Part shown: positions 8,119 to 16,862 of the stretch, one piece after another
Layout of the letters: each line of letters opens with the position of its first letter
How positions within the stretch are numbered: position 1 is the first letter of the stretch
Assembly (NCBI GenBank): GCA_937874345.1
Contig: CALNBT010000213.1
Coordinates: forward strand, 1-42,326
DNA length: 42,326 nt
Direction of reading: 5' to 3'
DNA from: an uncultured Prevotella sp.
GTDB lineage: Bacteria; Bacteroidota; Bacteroidia; Bacteroidales; Bacteroidaceae
Translations under genes and position numbers: made by a program
The notes under the pieces: generated by a model
Told to the model about the DNA's origin: nothing
The model's database searches: none
What the model saw: only the letters and a program-made list of their open reading frames with translations

Positions 8119-8450
8119 TCTTTGATTTCGTGTCTTTCCATACAAAGATATTTCATTGTTGTGAATGGAGGTCAACTTCTATCAATTTGAGGCTTCCTTT
8201 TTCTGAAAGTACTGTTCCTTATTTGATATCATTCATTCTATTCCGATCGTTTATAATATGCATGGAATCGGTTTACAATTCCATTGATATTGATGGACAA
8301 TATGATGCAAATTGCGACCCAATACCATTGACTTCATATCGTGGTCCATTCATCGTAGGATTCTTCTATCTTAAGCCATGATGCCTATCCAGTTAAAACT
8401 AAGGTCGAAAAAGACCGAAGGAAGGTTGAACGGCCATTCATGAATTGAAA
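8119..8450. other. Intergenic stretch after recO holding element copy A
   Basis: I see no convincing gene in these 332 bases. The one open frame (8130-8381, 83 codons) has no recognisable domain and is rich in C, F, S and I. The right half holds a copy of the dispersed element (8256-8373). A small hairpin GGTC-GAAAAA-GACC lies at 8403-8416. The region would be transcribed as the recO 3' tail. Confidence 0.6.
8256..8373. repeat. Dispersed intergenic element, copy A
   Basis: Bases 8256-8334 align without gaps to 15411-15489 (54 of 79 identical). The match resumes with GATTCTT and CTATCTTA blocks after equal 24-base spacers, with a 3-base insertion in the other copy. Bases 8270-8316 align without gaps to 27342-27388 (32 of 47). 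Two small inverted repeats are present: GAATCG/CAATTC around 8265-8281 and CAATAT/AAATTG around 8298-8314, each with one mismatch. The orientation is arbitrary. Confidence 0.6.
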
Positions 8451-8485
8451 AAAGCCGTTCAGAACATCTTTTCTGAACGGCTTTT
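8451..8485. terminator. Two-way terminator between recO and yqeY
   Basis: AAAGCCGTTCAGAA (8451-8464) pairs fully with TTCTGAACGGCTTT (8471-8484) across a 6-base loop. The stem is preceded by an A run and followed by T, so it can stop both recO transcription (+) and the long division-cluster transcript (-) after yqeY. Confidence 0.92.
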
Positions 8486-8511
8486 ATGTTTTAACTTCTT
8501 AGCTGTTGTGC

Positions 8512-8961
8512 TTATGATAACAGTTTCTTTACAATTTCAGAAATGGTACGACCGTCGGCTTTTCCAGCCAGTTGCTTGTTGGCCAATCCCATGACTTTTC
8601 CCATATCTTTCATGGTAGAAGCACCTGTTTGCTCAATAACAGTCTTGATGGCCAATGTAATCTCTTCTTCTGAAAGTTGTTTGGGAAGATACCTTTCAAT
8701 GACATTCACTTGTGCTATTTCGTCATCAGCAAGGTCTTGTCTACCAGCCTGTATATAAGTTTCAGCGGCTTCCTTGCCCTGTTTTGCCAATTTCTGAATA
8801 ATTTTTAAGGCGGCTGCATCGTCGAACTGTTCGGTCGCTCCTGGAGCTGTCTTGGCTTCAAGGAACACTTTTTTGATGTTGCGCAATGCGTCGAGTGCAA
8901 CTTTATCGCGTGCTTTCATCGCCGTGACGATATCTTTGCTTACTTGTTCAAATAGTTCCAT
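8512..8961 (-). CDS. GatB/YqeY domain protein
   Basis: This 149-residue protein matches the stand-alone YqeY family, the same helical domain that ends the GatB subunit of aspartyl/glutamyl-tRNA amidotransferase. Typical features are the N-terminal MKARDKVALDALRNIKK, the central YIQAGRQDLADDE and IERYLPKQLSEEEI, and the C-terminal MGKVMGLANKQLAGKADG. The isolated domain is thought to bind tRNA, but its role is not settled. It is the last gene of the division cluster, 48 bases after ftsZ and just before a strong terminator. A weak TGTCTTTG box upstream on the minus strand might add a promoter. Confidence 0.93.
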   Translation of the reverse strand: MELFEQVSKDIVTAMKARDKVALDALRNIKKVFLEAKTAPGATEQFDDAAALKIIQKLAKQGKEAAETYIQAGRQDLADDEIAQVNVIERYLPKQLSEEEITLAIKTVIEQTGASTMKDMGKVMGLANKQLAGKADGRTISEIVKKLLS

Positions 8962-9009
8962 TGTTATCGTGTTTAATTCTGTTGTTTAAAATATCAAAGA
9001 CACAAATGC

Positions 9010-10350
9010 TTATACAAAACTGATAGTGCCTTGAATGGGCTCAGTGCCTTCTTTGTGTTCTGTATCTTTTGGTTTCCCCTCAGCTTGTTTGCGAATGTCT
9101 TCCAACATTTGGCGAGTACGTTTATAGGTAGGATGGCTTTCAACGGCCAGTATCACGTCTTCGTTGTCCAAATCTTCGTTGCTAAACAGGAAGATATGAG
9201 GATGATGTTTGTATTTAGAGTGTGTATCATCCTTGTAATATTGTTCTCTTCTAACTTGCTTCTGGGCATTCTTTTCCTCTTCTTCTGCAATACGGATGGC
9301 TTCTTCTTGCGTATGGCGTTTGTTGATGTGGTTGTTCATTCCATCAACATCCTTAATGCCAAATCCGGTAGCCAAGATGGTAACCTTTACTTTTTTACCC
9401 AAGTCTGGGTCTATCGCTATTCCCCACTTAATCTCAAAGTCACTGTCAAATCGGCCCATGAAGTCGTTTACATCATTCATTTCCTCCATCATCAGACCGC
9501 TGTTGTCGTTCTTTTCATTGCAGAAATTGATGCTTAATAGTATTTTCTTTGAGTTAAAGATGTCATTGTCGTTGAGTAATGGCGAATTCAGTGCATCGTC
9601 TATGGCTTCCTTTACACGTCCTTCACCTTCTCCGTAACCTGTACTCATGATGGCCACGCCACCGTCTTTCAGTACCGTCTTCACATCGTTGAAGTCAAGG
9701 TTGATGAGTCCATGGTTGGTAATGATTTCGGCAATGCTTTTTGCTGCAATACTCAGTGTGTCATCTGCCTTGCCAAAAGCATCAAGTACCGTGAGGTCGG
9801 GATAGATTTCTCTCAATCTTTCGTTGTTGATCACCAGCAACGCATCCACATGTTTGGCCATCTCCTCAACGCCATCAAGTGCTTGATCGATTTTTTTGTC
9901 GCCTTCAAAACGGAAAGGAATGGTAACGATACCAACCGTCAGGATGTTTAAGCTTTTTGAAACTCTGGCAATAACGGGGGCGGCACCTGTACCGGTTCCA
10001 CCTCCCATACCTGCTGTGATGAAGGCCATTCGGGTTCCATCTTGCAGCATATACTTAATTTCGTCAAGACTCTCTTCTGCTGCCTGTCGTGCTTTTTCGG
10101 GTTTGTTGCCGGCACCCAGACCTTCTTTTCCAAGTTGAAGGTGGAAAGGAACAGGACTGTCGTTCAGAGCTTGGCTGTCAGTATTGCAAAGTACGAAACT
10201 AACATCATGGATACCTTCACGGTACATGTGGTTCACGGCATTGCCACCACCACCACCAACACCAATCACCTTGATGATGCTGTTTTCTTTTTCAGGTTCT
10301 CCGAAATCTAGAATGTTTGGCATAGTTCTATTGTCTGGCATAATTGTCAT
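9010..10350 (-). CDS. ftsZ: Cell division protein FtsZ
   Basis: FtsZ is the tubulin-like GTPase that forms the Z ring and directs septal wall synthesis. In the 446-residue protein the nucleotide site is clear: VIGVGGGGGNAVNHM near residue 30 and the tubulin signature GGGTGTGAAPVIA at about 117-129. The NNERLREIYPDLTV region and the T7-loop segment INLDFNDVKTVL follow. After residue about 330 there is a charged linker, typical of Bacteroidota, ending in GTEPIQGTISFV. That tail is not the canonical FtsZ tail of other phyla, so how it contacts FtsA is unclear. ATG codons at 10350, 10341 and 10323 are all possible starts. Confidence 0.97.
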   Translation of the reverse strand: MTIMPDNRTMPNILDFGEPEKENSIIKVIGVGGGGGNAVNHMYREGIHDVSFVLCNTDSQALNDSPVPFHLQLGKEGLGAGNKPEKARQAAEESLDEIKYMLQDGTRMAFITAGMGGGTGTGAAPVIARVSKSLNILTVGIVTIPFRFEGDKKIDQALDGVEEMAKHVDALLVINNERLREIYPDLTVLDAFGKADDTLSIAAKSIAEIITNHGLINLDFNDVKTVLKDGGVAIMSTGYGEGEGRVKEAIDDALNSPLLNDNDIFNSKKILLSINFCNEKNDNSGLMMEEMNDVNDFMGRFDSDFEIKWGIAIDPDLGKKVKVTILATGFGIKDVDGMNNHINKRHTQEEAIRIAEEEEKNAQKQVRREQYYKDDTHSKYKHHPHIFLFSNEDLDNEDVILAVESHPTYKRTRQMLEDIRKQAEGKPKDTEHKEGTEPIQGTISFV

Positions 10351-10409
10351 TTCTTAATGATTAGTACAACGGATTGTTTCAGAAAATGGGTTTTCTCCTT
10401 GAATGATCG

Positions 10410-11864
10410 TTAATCTTCTTCTTCAGTAATTTTGCTTGCAAAATTTTTGAGTCCCTTCCATATCTTGTTCAAAGCAGAATTCTCTTTCTTCTCCTGAGCT
10501 ATTCGTTGCCGCTCTTCTTCTTGGGCCTTGCGCTGGGCCTCTTCCATTTCTTCCTTTTGTTTGCGTAGTTTCTCTTCAGCCAACCTTTTCTCTTCTTCCG
10601 TCTGTACGATTCCAGTACCCGATGTTTCGCTCGGCTGTCTAGGTTCTTTCATTTGACCTGTTGTTTCATTCGCCTGCTTAAGCTCTCCATCCTTCCCAAA
10701 AAGATCTGTCTTAATGTCTTCGCCGGCACAATTGATATCACCCTTAGCCAATAGACCGAGGATTGTATTCATGGTACCATCATGGGTCGTTATCTCCGGT
10801 AGCTTGGCGTTGATGATCTGGTTTACAAATTTGGCAATTCTGATCTTGGCGCTTGGAGCATGCATGCTGAATGCCTTTTCTATATTTGGCATGTTTGACA
10901 TTCCACCTGTCAGAATAAAACCACTGACCAGTTTTTCAGAAAATTCATTTGGAATCTGATAGAAAATGTTCTCGATGATTTCTTCGAGTCGCGATTCCAC
11001 AATCTCTATAAACTTGCGACTGTCAACAGTTCTGTCTGTATCAATCGGATATTGTTGGTTCTCATCGATGTCAGTGTTGTCGGTGTAAGCAGAAGCGTAT
11101 TTTAGTTTCATCTGTTCGGCTTGACTGTCTTCCATCAACAAAGACGTGATATCTTTCGTTATATTTTCACCTCCTAAAGGAATAACTGCAAGATGGCGCA
11201 AGATATTTTTGTAATATACTAAGACAGTTGTGGTATCTGAACCCATATCGACCAATACACATCCGGTGCGTTTTTCAGTCTCTGTCAGTACATTGTCGGC
11301 CAAAGCCAGTGGTGCAAGATATAGTTCTGCTATTTCAAGCCCTGCCTTGTTCAAGCATTGGTTAAGATTCTTGTAGAATGTCTTACGCCATAAAATATTG
11401 AGAAAATTACCCTGTAACCGTGAACATGGAATGCCAACAGGGTCGAGTTGATAAAGAGAATCTACTTGATACTCTTGAGTAACAGCATCCAGGATCTCTT
11501 GTTCGGCATAACTCATGCTGCGGTTTGCATCCATCAACTCGTTGATCATGTCTTGAGTGACGATCGTTTCTGAAGGTAGATCCGTGATAATGGTATTCTT
11601 AACACTTCGGATGCTTTGACCGCCAACGCCGACATACACCCGAGCGATGTTGGTTTTAAGAATCGTTTCCAGTTTCTTGACGATGTTTGTCAAGTTCAGT
11701 ACGGTCTTGTCAATATTAAATACCACACCTTTGCGTATGCATGAGGTGGAATCCTCTTTGACTACTGCAAGAATAGAAATGCTGCCATCGGGATTCTTTT
11801 TCCCGGCAACACCGGTCATCTTCGACGAACCCAGTTCAATAGCTACGATAAATTCCTTAGTCAT
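10410..11864 (-). CDS. ftsA: Cell division protein FtsA
   Basis: FtsA is an actin-like ATPase that tethers FtsZ to the membrane and recruits later division proteins. The 484-residue protein shows the actin-type phosphate loops: IELGSSKMTGVAG near residue 9, LVDMGSDTTTVLVYY near 205, and the adenosine motif GFILTGGMSNMP near 310. Residues about 375-465 are a highly charged helical linker rich in E, K, R and Q. The last helix NKIWKGLKNFASKI is amphipathic, as needed for membrane binding. It precedes ftsZ by 59 bases in the same transcript. Confidence 0.96.
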   Translation of the reverse strand: MTKEFIVAIELGSSKMTGVAGKKNPDGSISILAVVKEDSTSCIRKGVVFNIDKTVLNLTNIVKKLETILKTNIARVYVGVGGQSIRSVKNTIITDLPSETIVTQDMINELMDANRSMSYAEQEILDAVTQEYQVDSLYQLDPVGIPCSRLQGNFLNILWRKTFYKNLNQCLNKAGLEIAELYLAPLALADNVLTETEKRTGCVLVDMGSDTTTVLVYYKNILRHLAVIPLGGENITKDITSLLMEDSQAEQMKLKYASAYTDNTDIDENQQYPIDTDRTVDSRKFIEIVESRLEEIIENIFYQIPNEFSEKLVSGFILTGGMSNMPNIEKAFSMHAPSAKIRIAKFVNQIINAKLPEITTHDGTMNTILGLLAKGDINCAGEDIKTDLFGKDGELKQANETTGQMKEPRQPSETSGTGIVQTEEEKRLAEEKLRKQKEEMEEAQRKAQEEERQRIAQEKKENSALNKIWKGLKNFASKITEEED

Positions 11865-11939
11865 ACGTATATATCTTTATCAATTTAAATTCAGTATTAC
11901 TTTCAAAATAACATTATTACGTCACACTTGGCTTTGTGG

Positions 11940-12737
11940 TTAGCTAGGTGAATTTACTTTCTTTTTACAGATGATCTGATTGTCAAAATCCAGATTAATG
12001 TATGAATATTTGTTCCAACCGGCTTGAGACAGTCCATATTTATAAAACTTTTCCAATCTCGTCATCTTCTTGTCAACAAACGCTTGAATTAACTCTTGAC
12101 GTTTATTCTTACTGTTGCAGAAGGGTAGTTTCCCCAAATATACGATATGGTGTCCTACTCTCGGAACGAGCTCTACGCCCTTATCCGGCAATATATATAT
12201 CTGTTCGATCTGATTTTCCCAAAAAGGATTTGCCGTCAGTGCCTTGGTCAGGATGGATATATAATTGGTAGCAAACCACCGGGAGATATATCCTGTGGCA
12301 ATGATCAAGTCGCTCGTGTAATTAGAGTTCGGCATGATGCAATCTTTGTCATCCAGATAATAGTCATCTCCATTGATTGCTTTGACCCTTACTGTCGGCA
12401 TGCGTTGCGTAATGTTGATGAAGACAGACCCGGCTTGTGTTTTGTAGCACTCGGCAGTATTGACAAAAGGGCTAGTTTTTAGCAAGTCTTCTATCTTTCG
12501 GTCATCTACAAATTTCAAAGGTTTTTCCAGAGGATAGAGTTTGTTTTTCTCTAAAAGCTCCTTAATTCCTTCGACAGTGATGAATCCATTCGTGGTTTCG
12601 TCAGCAATATCAACTGTTACCTGGTTGCAAATATTGATAGCATCATCGGGTTTGTTGAACGCGGTGATGGCAAAAACCAGATATACTCCTATGGCAATAT
12701 CCAGTACTAACGTCAATATTTTCTTCCAATTTCTCAC
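11940..12737 (-). CDS. ftsQ: Cell division protein FtsQ
   Basis: FtsQ is a bitopic inner membrane protein that links cytoplasmic and periplasmic division proteins. The 265 residues have a short basic start (RNWKK), one membrane helix at about 7-27 and a periplasmic POTRA-like region (about 60-120: TVEGIKELLEKNKLYPLEK, VNTAECYKTQAGSVFINITQR). The beta domain follows, with QIEQIYILPDKGVELVPRVG. The start is GTG, and its first bases overlap the murC stop as GTGA, a 4-base overlap that fixes the start. Primary sequence conservation is low, as usual for FtsQ; cluster position supports the call. Confidence 0.92.
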   Translation of the reverse strand: MRNWKKILTLVLDIAIGVYLVFAITAFNKPDDAINICNQVTVDIADETTNGFITVEGIKELLEKNKLYPLEKPLKFVDDRKIEDLLKTSPFVNTAECYKTQAGSVFINITQRMPTVRVKAINGDDYYLDDKDCIMPNSNYTSDLIIATGYISRWFATNYISILTKALTANPFWENQIEQIYILPDKGVELVPRVGHHIVYLGKLPFCNSKNKRQELIQAFVDKKMTRLEKFYKYGLSQAGWNKYSYINLDFDNQIICKKKVNSPS

Positions 12738-14107
12738 TTGTTTTCAATGATCTTTGCCATCTCAGGAACAAGATTGTCTAAATCGCCTGCGCCCAAGACT
12801 ACCAGTACATCAAAGTCGCGTTGTTTGAGTACGTCCAGTACATCCTCTTTGTGAACCAAACTTTTCTCGTTGCATGTCAGTTCATTGTATATCAATTCAG
12901 CAGTAACACCTGGTATAGGAAGCTCTCGTGCAGGGTAGATATCGCATAAAATTACTTCATCCAACTGGCTTAATGCTTCGGCAAACTCTTTGTAGAAGTC
13001 GCGTGTTCGTGTATAAAGATGTGGCTGGAATATTGCGGTTAGCTTTCGATCTTTGTAAACTTCACGAAGGCTCTTGATACTTTGGTCAATCTCTTTCGGG
13101 TGATGAGCATAGTCAGACAAAAGCACATGGCGTTCGTCATTAATCTTAAAATCGAAACGTCTTTCCACACCATGATAAGTGGACATACCATATCTTAGTT
13201 CTTCTGCCGTACAACCGTTTAACTGTGCCATGGCCATTGCTGCAATTCCATTTTCAATATTGATAGGGATAGGCTGGCCCAATTCGATGTTCGTTACGTT
13301 TTCAATAGGCGAAATGAAATCGAATGAAATGTGACCGTTTTCAATTTTGATATTCTCTGCATGAAAATCACCAGATTCACGGCTGTAGTTATAGATTTTG
13401 ACCCCTTGTTGTACCTCTGGTACCAATTCGATATCTTTATGAATAATCAGTGCACCTTCGCTGTTAATCAGTGTGGTGTAATGGCGGAAGCTTTCCAGAT
13501 AAGCCTCTTTCGTGCCATAGATGTCCAGATGATCAGCGTCTGTTGCCGTGATAACACTCATCCAAGGGCGTAGCCAATGGAAACTTCTATCAAACTCATC
13601 GGCCTCGATGACGATATAATCGCTTGTGTCTGAAAGGATATAGTTGCTATGATAGTTTTTGGAAATGCCACCCAGAAAGGCGTTGCAATCCAAATGACTT
13701 TGATGCATGATATGAGCGCACATGGTAGAGGTAGTCGTTTTGCCATGTGTTCCCGCAAAACAAAGCCCTTTGTGCGAGTGGGTCAGCGTGCCCAGTACCT
13801 GTGCTCGCTTTTGAATTTCATATCCTTGGCTTCTGAAGAATTCCAGTTCCTTGTGGTCATTGGGAACAGCAGGTGTGTAGATGACCAAGCATGACTGCTT
13901 ATTTTTGCAGGCGTGTGGTATCTCGTCTATGTTTTCTTCGTAATGAATGAGCATACCTTCTTGCTCCAGTTGTTCCGTAAGTGTGGTAGAAGTTTTGTCG
14001 TAGCCGGCCACAACCATTCCTTTTCGCAGAAAGAAGCGGGCGATGGCACTCATGCCAATGCCACCTGCTCCAATAAAATAGACTGCCTTGATGTCTTTGA
14101 TTTCCAT
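12734..14107 (-). CDS. murC: UDP-N-acetylmuramate-L-alanine ligase
   Basis: MurC adds L-alanine to UDP-MurNAc using ATP, the first amino acid step of the peptidoglycan stem. The 457-residue protein begins MEIKDIKAVYFIGAGGIGMSAIARFF, the UDP-binding Rossmann motif. The Mur ligase P-loop is CFAGTHGKTTTSTM near residue 115, and the central motif with ADEFDRSFHWL is near 170. The C-terminal domain contains SDYAHHPKEI and AIFQPHLYTRT, which are specific for MurC. It overlaps ftsQ by 4 bases and lies 32 bases after murG. Confidence 0.97.
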   Translation of the reverse strand: MEIKDIKAVYFIGAGGIGMSAIARFFLRKGMVVAGYDKTSTTLTEQLEQEGMLIHYEENIDEIPHACKNKQSCLVIYTPAVPNDHKELEFFRSQGYEIQKRAQVLGTLTHSHKGLCFAGTHGKTTTSTMCAHIMHQSHLDCNAFLGGISKNYHSNYILSDTSDYIVIEADEFDRSFHWLRPWMSVITATDADHLDIYGTKEAYLESFRHYTTLINSEGALIIHKDIELVPEVQQGVKIYNYSRESGDFHAENIKIENGHISFDFISPIENVTNIELGQPIPINIENGIAAMAMAQLNGCTAEELRYGMSTYHGVERRFDFKINDERHVLLSDYAHHPKEIDQSIKSLREVYKDRKLTAIFQPHLYTRTRDFYKEFAEALSQLDEVILCDIYPARELPIPGVTAELIYNELTCNEKSLVHKEDVLDVLKQRDFDVLVVLGAGDLDNLVPEMAKIIENK

Positions 14108-14139
14108 TATTTATTATTCAGTTGTCTTATAATCAACTC

Positions 14140-15255
14140 TTATTGCTTGGCTAAAGCCAGCTTGATGACCTCTTCTGCAATGACATTTGCCGAATCGGGA
14201 AGTCCCAATTTGAGAATGTTTTCATGCAATGAGGCTAGTTTTTGATCGTTTTTTACGGTTTCAATAGCTTGACACAGAAGGGATTCTTGAGCTTCACTGT
14301 CTTTTACAAAGATTGCAGCATTCTTGTTCACCAGTGCCATGGCATTCTGTGTTTGATGGTCTTCTGCCACATTCGGGCTTGGGACGAGGATGACAGGTTT
14401 GCCAATCAGGCAAAATTCACTGATGGAACTGGCTCCAGCCCTGCTGATGACCAAGTCGGCTGCTTTGTATGCGGCCCCCATATCACTGATGAAGTCGGTT
14501 GCTACAAGCATTGGCAAGTCGTTCCGTTGCTTTAGTTGGTCTGAGATGTTTTGATAATAATATTTCCCAGTCTGCCAGATAAATTGTACTCCGCTTTCTT
14601 TCACCAGCTCAAGATTTGTCAGAATGCTTTGGTTGATCGTTCCTGCGCCAAGACTTCCTCCAACGATAAGAACCGTCTTAAGGTTTGGATCCAAACCAAA
14701 GACCTGACGTGCATCTTCTTGTGTGAGCGAAGTTTCCAGAACATTCTGTCTTACAGGGTTTCCTGTAAGGATAATTTTCTCTGCAGGAAAAAATCGTTCC
14801 ATGCCCTCGTAGGCAACGCAAATCTTGTCGGCCTTCTTTGCCAACAATTTGTTTGTAACGCCGGCATAAGAATTTTGCTCCTGAATGAGGCAAGGTATAT
14901 GATGACGTTCGCAAACATCCAAAGTGGGACCGCTGGCATATCCACCTACACCTACTGCCACCATCGGCTTGAATGTTGAGATGATGGATTTTGCCATACG
15001 CTGACTTTTCCAAATTCTGAAAAGCACAACGATGTTCTTCAAGAGGTTCTTTCTATTGAAACCGCTGATAGGCAATCCTTTGATTTCGTAGCCAGCTTTG
15101 GGCACTCGTTCCATTTCCATACGTCCAATAGCGCCTACAAACAGAATCTTAGCATCTGGTCTTTTCGACTTGATGGCGTTGGCAATAGAGATGGCAGGAA
15201 AAATATGCCCTCCTGTGCCACCGCCACTGATGATGATTCTCAGATCTTCATTCAT
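14140..15255 (-). CDS. murG: UDP-GlcNAc:lipid I N-acetylglucosaminyltransferase MurG
   Basis: MurG transfers GlcNAc to lipid I on the inner face of the cytoplasmic membrane, making lipid II. The 371-residue GT28 protein shows the N-terminal glycine-rich loop IISGGGTGGHIFPAISIA, the second loop AVGVGGYASGPTL, and the C-terminal donor site (VIVGGSLGAGTINQ, LVISRAGASSISEFCLIGKP). It is the first gene after the only large gap in the cluster, and a -7 box lies 22 bases before its ATG, so it may head a sub-operon murG-murC-ftsQ-ftsA-ftsZ-yqeY. Confidence 0.97.
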   Translation of the reverse strand: MNEDLRIIISGGGTGGHIFPAISIANAIKSKRPDAKILFVGAIGRMEMERVPKAGYEIKGLPISGFNRKNLLKNIVVLFRIWKSQRMAKSIISTFKPMVAVGVGGYASGPTLDVCERHHIPCLIQEQNSYAGVTNKLLAKKADKICVAYEGMERFFPAEKIILTGNPVRQNVLETSLTQEDARQVFGLDPNLKTVLIVGGSLGAGTINQSILTNLELVKESGVQFIWQTGKYYYQNISDQLKQRNDLPMLVATDFISDMGAAYKAADLVISRAGASSISEFCLIGKPVILVPSPNVAEDHQTQNAMALVNKNAAIFVKDSEAQESLLCQAIETVKNDQKLASLHENILKLGLPDSANVIAEEVIKLALAKQ

Positions 15256-15277
15256 TTGTTATAATGGTTTTAATAAG

Positions 15278-15285
15278 CAAAATTA
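15278..15285 (-). promoter_or_regulatory. Possible internal promoter upstream of murG
   Basis: Read on the minus strand, TAATTTTG (15285 to 15278) fits TAnnTTTG and is followed by C, as often seen. No TTTG-like box is found 19-21 bases upstream, so only half of the promoter is supported. It would give a leader of about 15 bases before murG. Confidence 0.4.
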
Positions 15286-15410
15286 ATCAAAAATTATGTC
15301 TTTCTGCCATTTTAGACATATAAATCATTCAATCATTTATTTCTTTTCTCATTCTTTGTCAAAATGATGAAAATCAGATAGGTTTGCAGTCCTTTCATCC
15401 CTATTATGCA

Positions 15411-15531
15411 ATATGCATCATATTGTGTTCCAATACTGATGATATCAATGGTCAATATGAATGATATTGCGTTCTGATGTCGTTGACTTTCTGAACATTT
15501 GCCAAGGATGAATGATTCTTGCGCTATCTTA
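15411..15531. repeat. Dispersed intergenic element, copy B
   Basis: This copy has the best-formed hairpins. TATTG (15421-15425) pairs with CAATA (15431-15435) across 5 bases, and CAATAT (15453-15458) pairs with ATATTG (15464-15469) across 5 bases. Alignment with copy A is ungapped over 79 bases. In-frame stops in all likely frames show it is not a gene. Against copy A, the pair at 15421/15435 is T-A where copy A has A-T, so base pairing is kept while both bases change. Confidence 0.6.
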
Positions 15532-15584
15532 TTGATTTGAAATCGCCTGCGACAGGTTGCTGTTCATTGTGATTTCGCTCTTTT

Positions 15585-16862
15585 CTAAGTGGGGGAAACG
15601 CCAGTGTATCCCAGGTCATCATCTTCTTCGATATTCTTCTTTTTGGCCGTTCGGCTCACGCTGAGGATTACACCGATGTAGATGCAGTTGATGATGGTCG
15701 AGGTTCCACCTTTGCTGATGAGCGGTAAAGGCTGTCCGGTAACCGGAGCCAGGCCAACTGCCACACACATGTTGAAGAGTGCCTGTGTAACAAGCAGCAG
15801 TGCCAATCCCATAGCTAAAAAAGCAGGAAAGTTATTTTCGCACCGATTGGCAATCCTTCCAGTCCTAAACAGCAGGATGATGTAGAGCATGGCTACAAAT
15901 ACTGCACCGAAAATACCCATTTCTTCAATGATGATCGCATAGATAAAGTCTGAGAAGGCCTGTGCCAGAAAATCGCGTTCAACCGAGTTCCCGGGTCCTT
16001 TCCCGATGATGTTTGAGGAGACGATGGCAATATTTGCATGTCCTATCTGTGCATCCTTGTCCAAATCAAACTCTTCTGGTGGAACTTCTTTACCGCTCAT
16101 GAACCGGTCGATACGAGCTTTCCACGTATCGAAGCGATGGAAGACGGATGACAGAGGCCCCGAATGTTTTTCGGTTTGAGCAGATTTTACGTATTCTGTC
16201 TGATGGTTCTGTGCATTCACATTTTCTTTGTCTTCTCCCACCAACATCACCATTGCCAAGATGAGTACGAGAAAAAGAGCAATGATACCGAGCAACTTTC
16301 CGAGTAATCTTCCCGGTACGCGACCGAGAATCATCATCATGAAGATAACCGAACAGAGCAGTGCAGCCGTAGAAAGGTTCTCTACCATAATCATGGGAAT
16401 GATCATGGCACATACGATGAGAATATATTTGAAAGCGTTTTTATCGGCTCCGTTTCCAGTCTGCATGGCACTAAGAATCTGTGCCGTAGCCAAGACCATT
16501 GTGCCCTTGGCTATTTCGGAAGGCTGAAACTGAATACCCACAATGCTGAGCCATCGTTGGGCACCATTGGTTGTTTGTCCTGCAAAGAATACGGCTATCA
16601 GTGAAAAGATGGATAACAGCAGTAAAAACGGCGTAATGATCTTGAAGTACTTGCACTGGATGTTCAAGGTTACCACCATGGCAAATACGCCTACGAGCAA
16701 GATGCCAGTATGCTTCATGATAGGAGCAAGGTAGTTGCCGCCTTTGTATGTCAAGCCTGATGATGCCGAGTAGACCTCAATAATGGAGATAAGACATAGA
16801 AAGAAAAATACCATCCATATCACTTTGTCTCCTTTGAATATATTTCCGAATGTCTTATCCAT
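15585..16862 (-). CDS. ftsW: Lipid II polymerase FtsW (SEDS family)
   Basis: FtsW is the division-specific SEDS glycosyltransferase that polymerises lipid II with its partner PBP, here the ftsI product. The 425-residue protein has about ten hydrophobic segments. SEDS-type sequences include QFQPSEIAKGTMVLATAQ near residue 112, the late SDFIYAIIIEEMGIFGA, and GQPLPLISKGGTSTI near the C-terminus. A hydrophilic loop at about 205-270 (NVNAQNHQTEYVKS and following) is longer than in E. coli and probably periplasmic. The start ATG shares one base with the murD stop (TAATG). Confidence 0.95.
   Translation of the reverse strand: MDKTFGNIFKGDKVIWMVFFFLCLISIIEVYSASSGLTYKGGNYLAPIMKHTGILLVGVFAMVVTLNIQCKYFKIITPFLLLLSIFSLIAVFFAGQTTNGAQRWLSIVGIQFQPSEIAKGTMVLATAQILSAMQTGNGADKNAFKYILIVCAMIIPMIMVENLSTAALLCSVIFMMMILGRVPGRLLGKLLGIIALFLVLILAMVMLVGEDKENVNAQNHQTEYVKSAQTEKHSGPLSSVFHRFDTWKARIDRFMSGKEVPPEEFDLDKDAQIGHANIAIVSSNIIGKGPGNSVERDFLAQAFSDFIYAIIIEEMGIFGAVFVAMLYIILLFRTGRIANRCENNFPAFLAMGLALLLVTQALFNMCVAVGLAPVTGQPLPLISKGGTSTIINCIYIGVILSVSRTAKKKNIEEDDDLGYTGVSPT

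Larger units (their letters stand above)
15256..15584. other. 329-base gap between ftsW and murG inside the division cluster
   Basis: No gene was found in this gap. It holds element copy B (15411-15531), the possible murG -7 box at 15278-15285, and next to the ftsW stop a weak nested inverted repeat: GAAATC 15539-15544 with GATTTC 15571-15576, enclosing CCTG/CAGG at 15546-15556. Other junctions in the cluster from mraZ to murC are under 40 bases or overlap. Confidence 0.6.

Noticed and set aside
8130..8381. An 83-codon open frame after recO
   Set aside because: No domain or signal peptide is recognisable, and its right half is element copy A, whose other copies have stop codons or evenly spread differences over codon positions. 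It is better read as non-coding.
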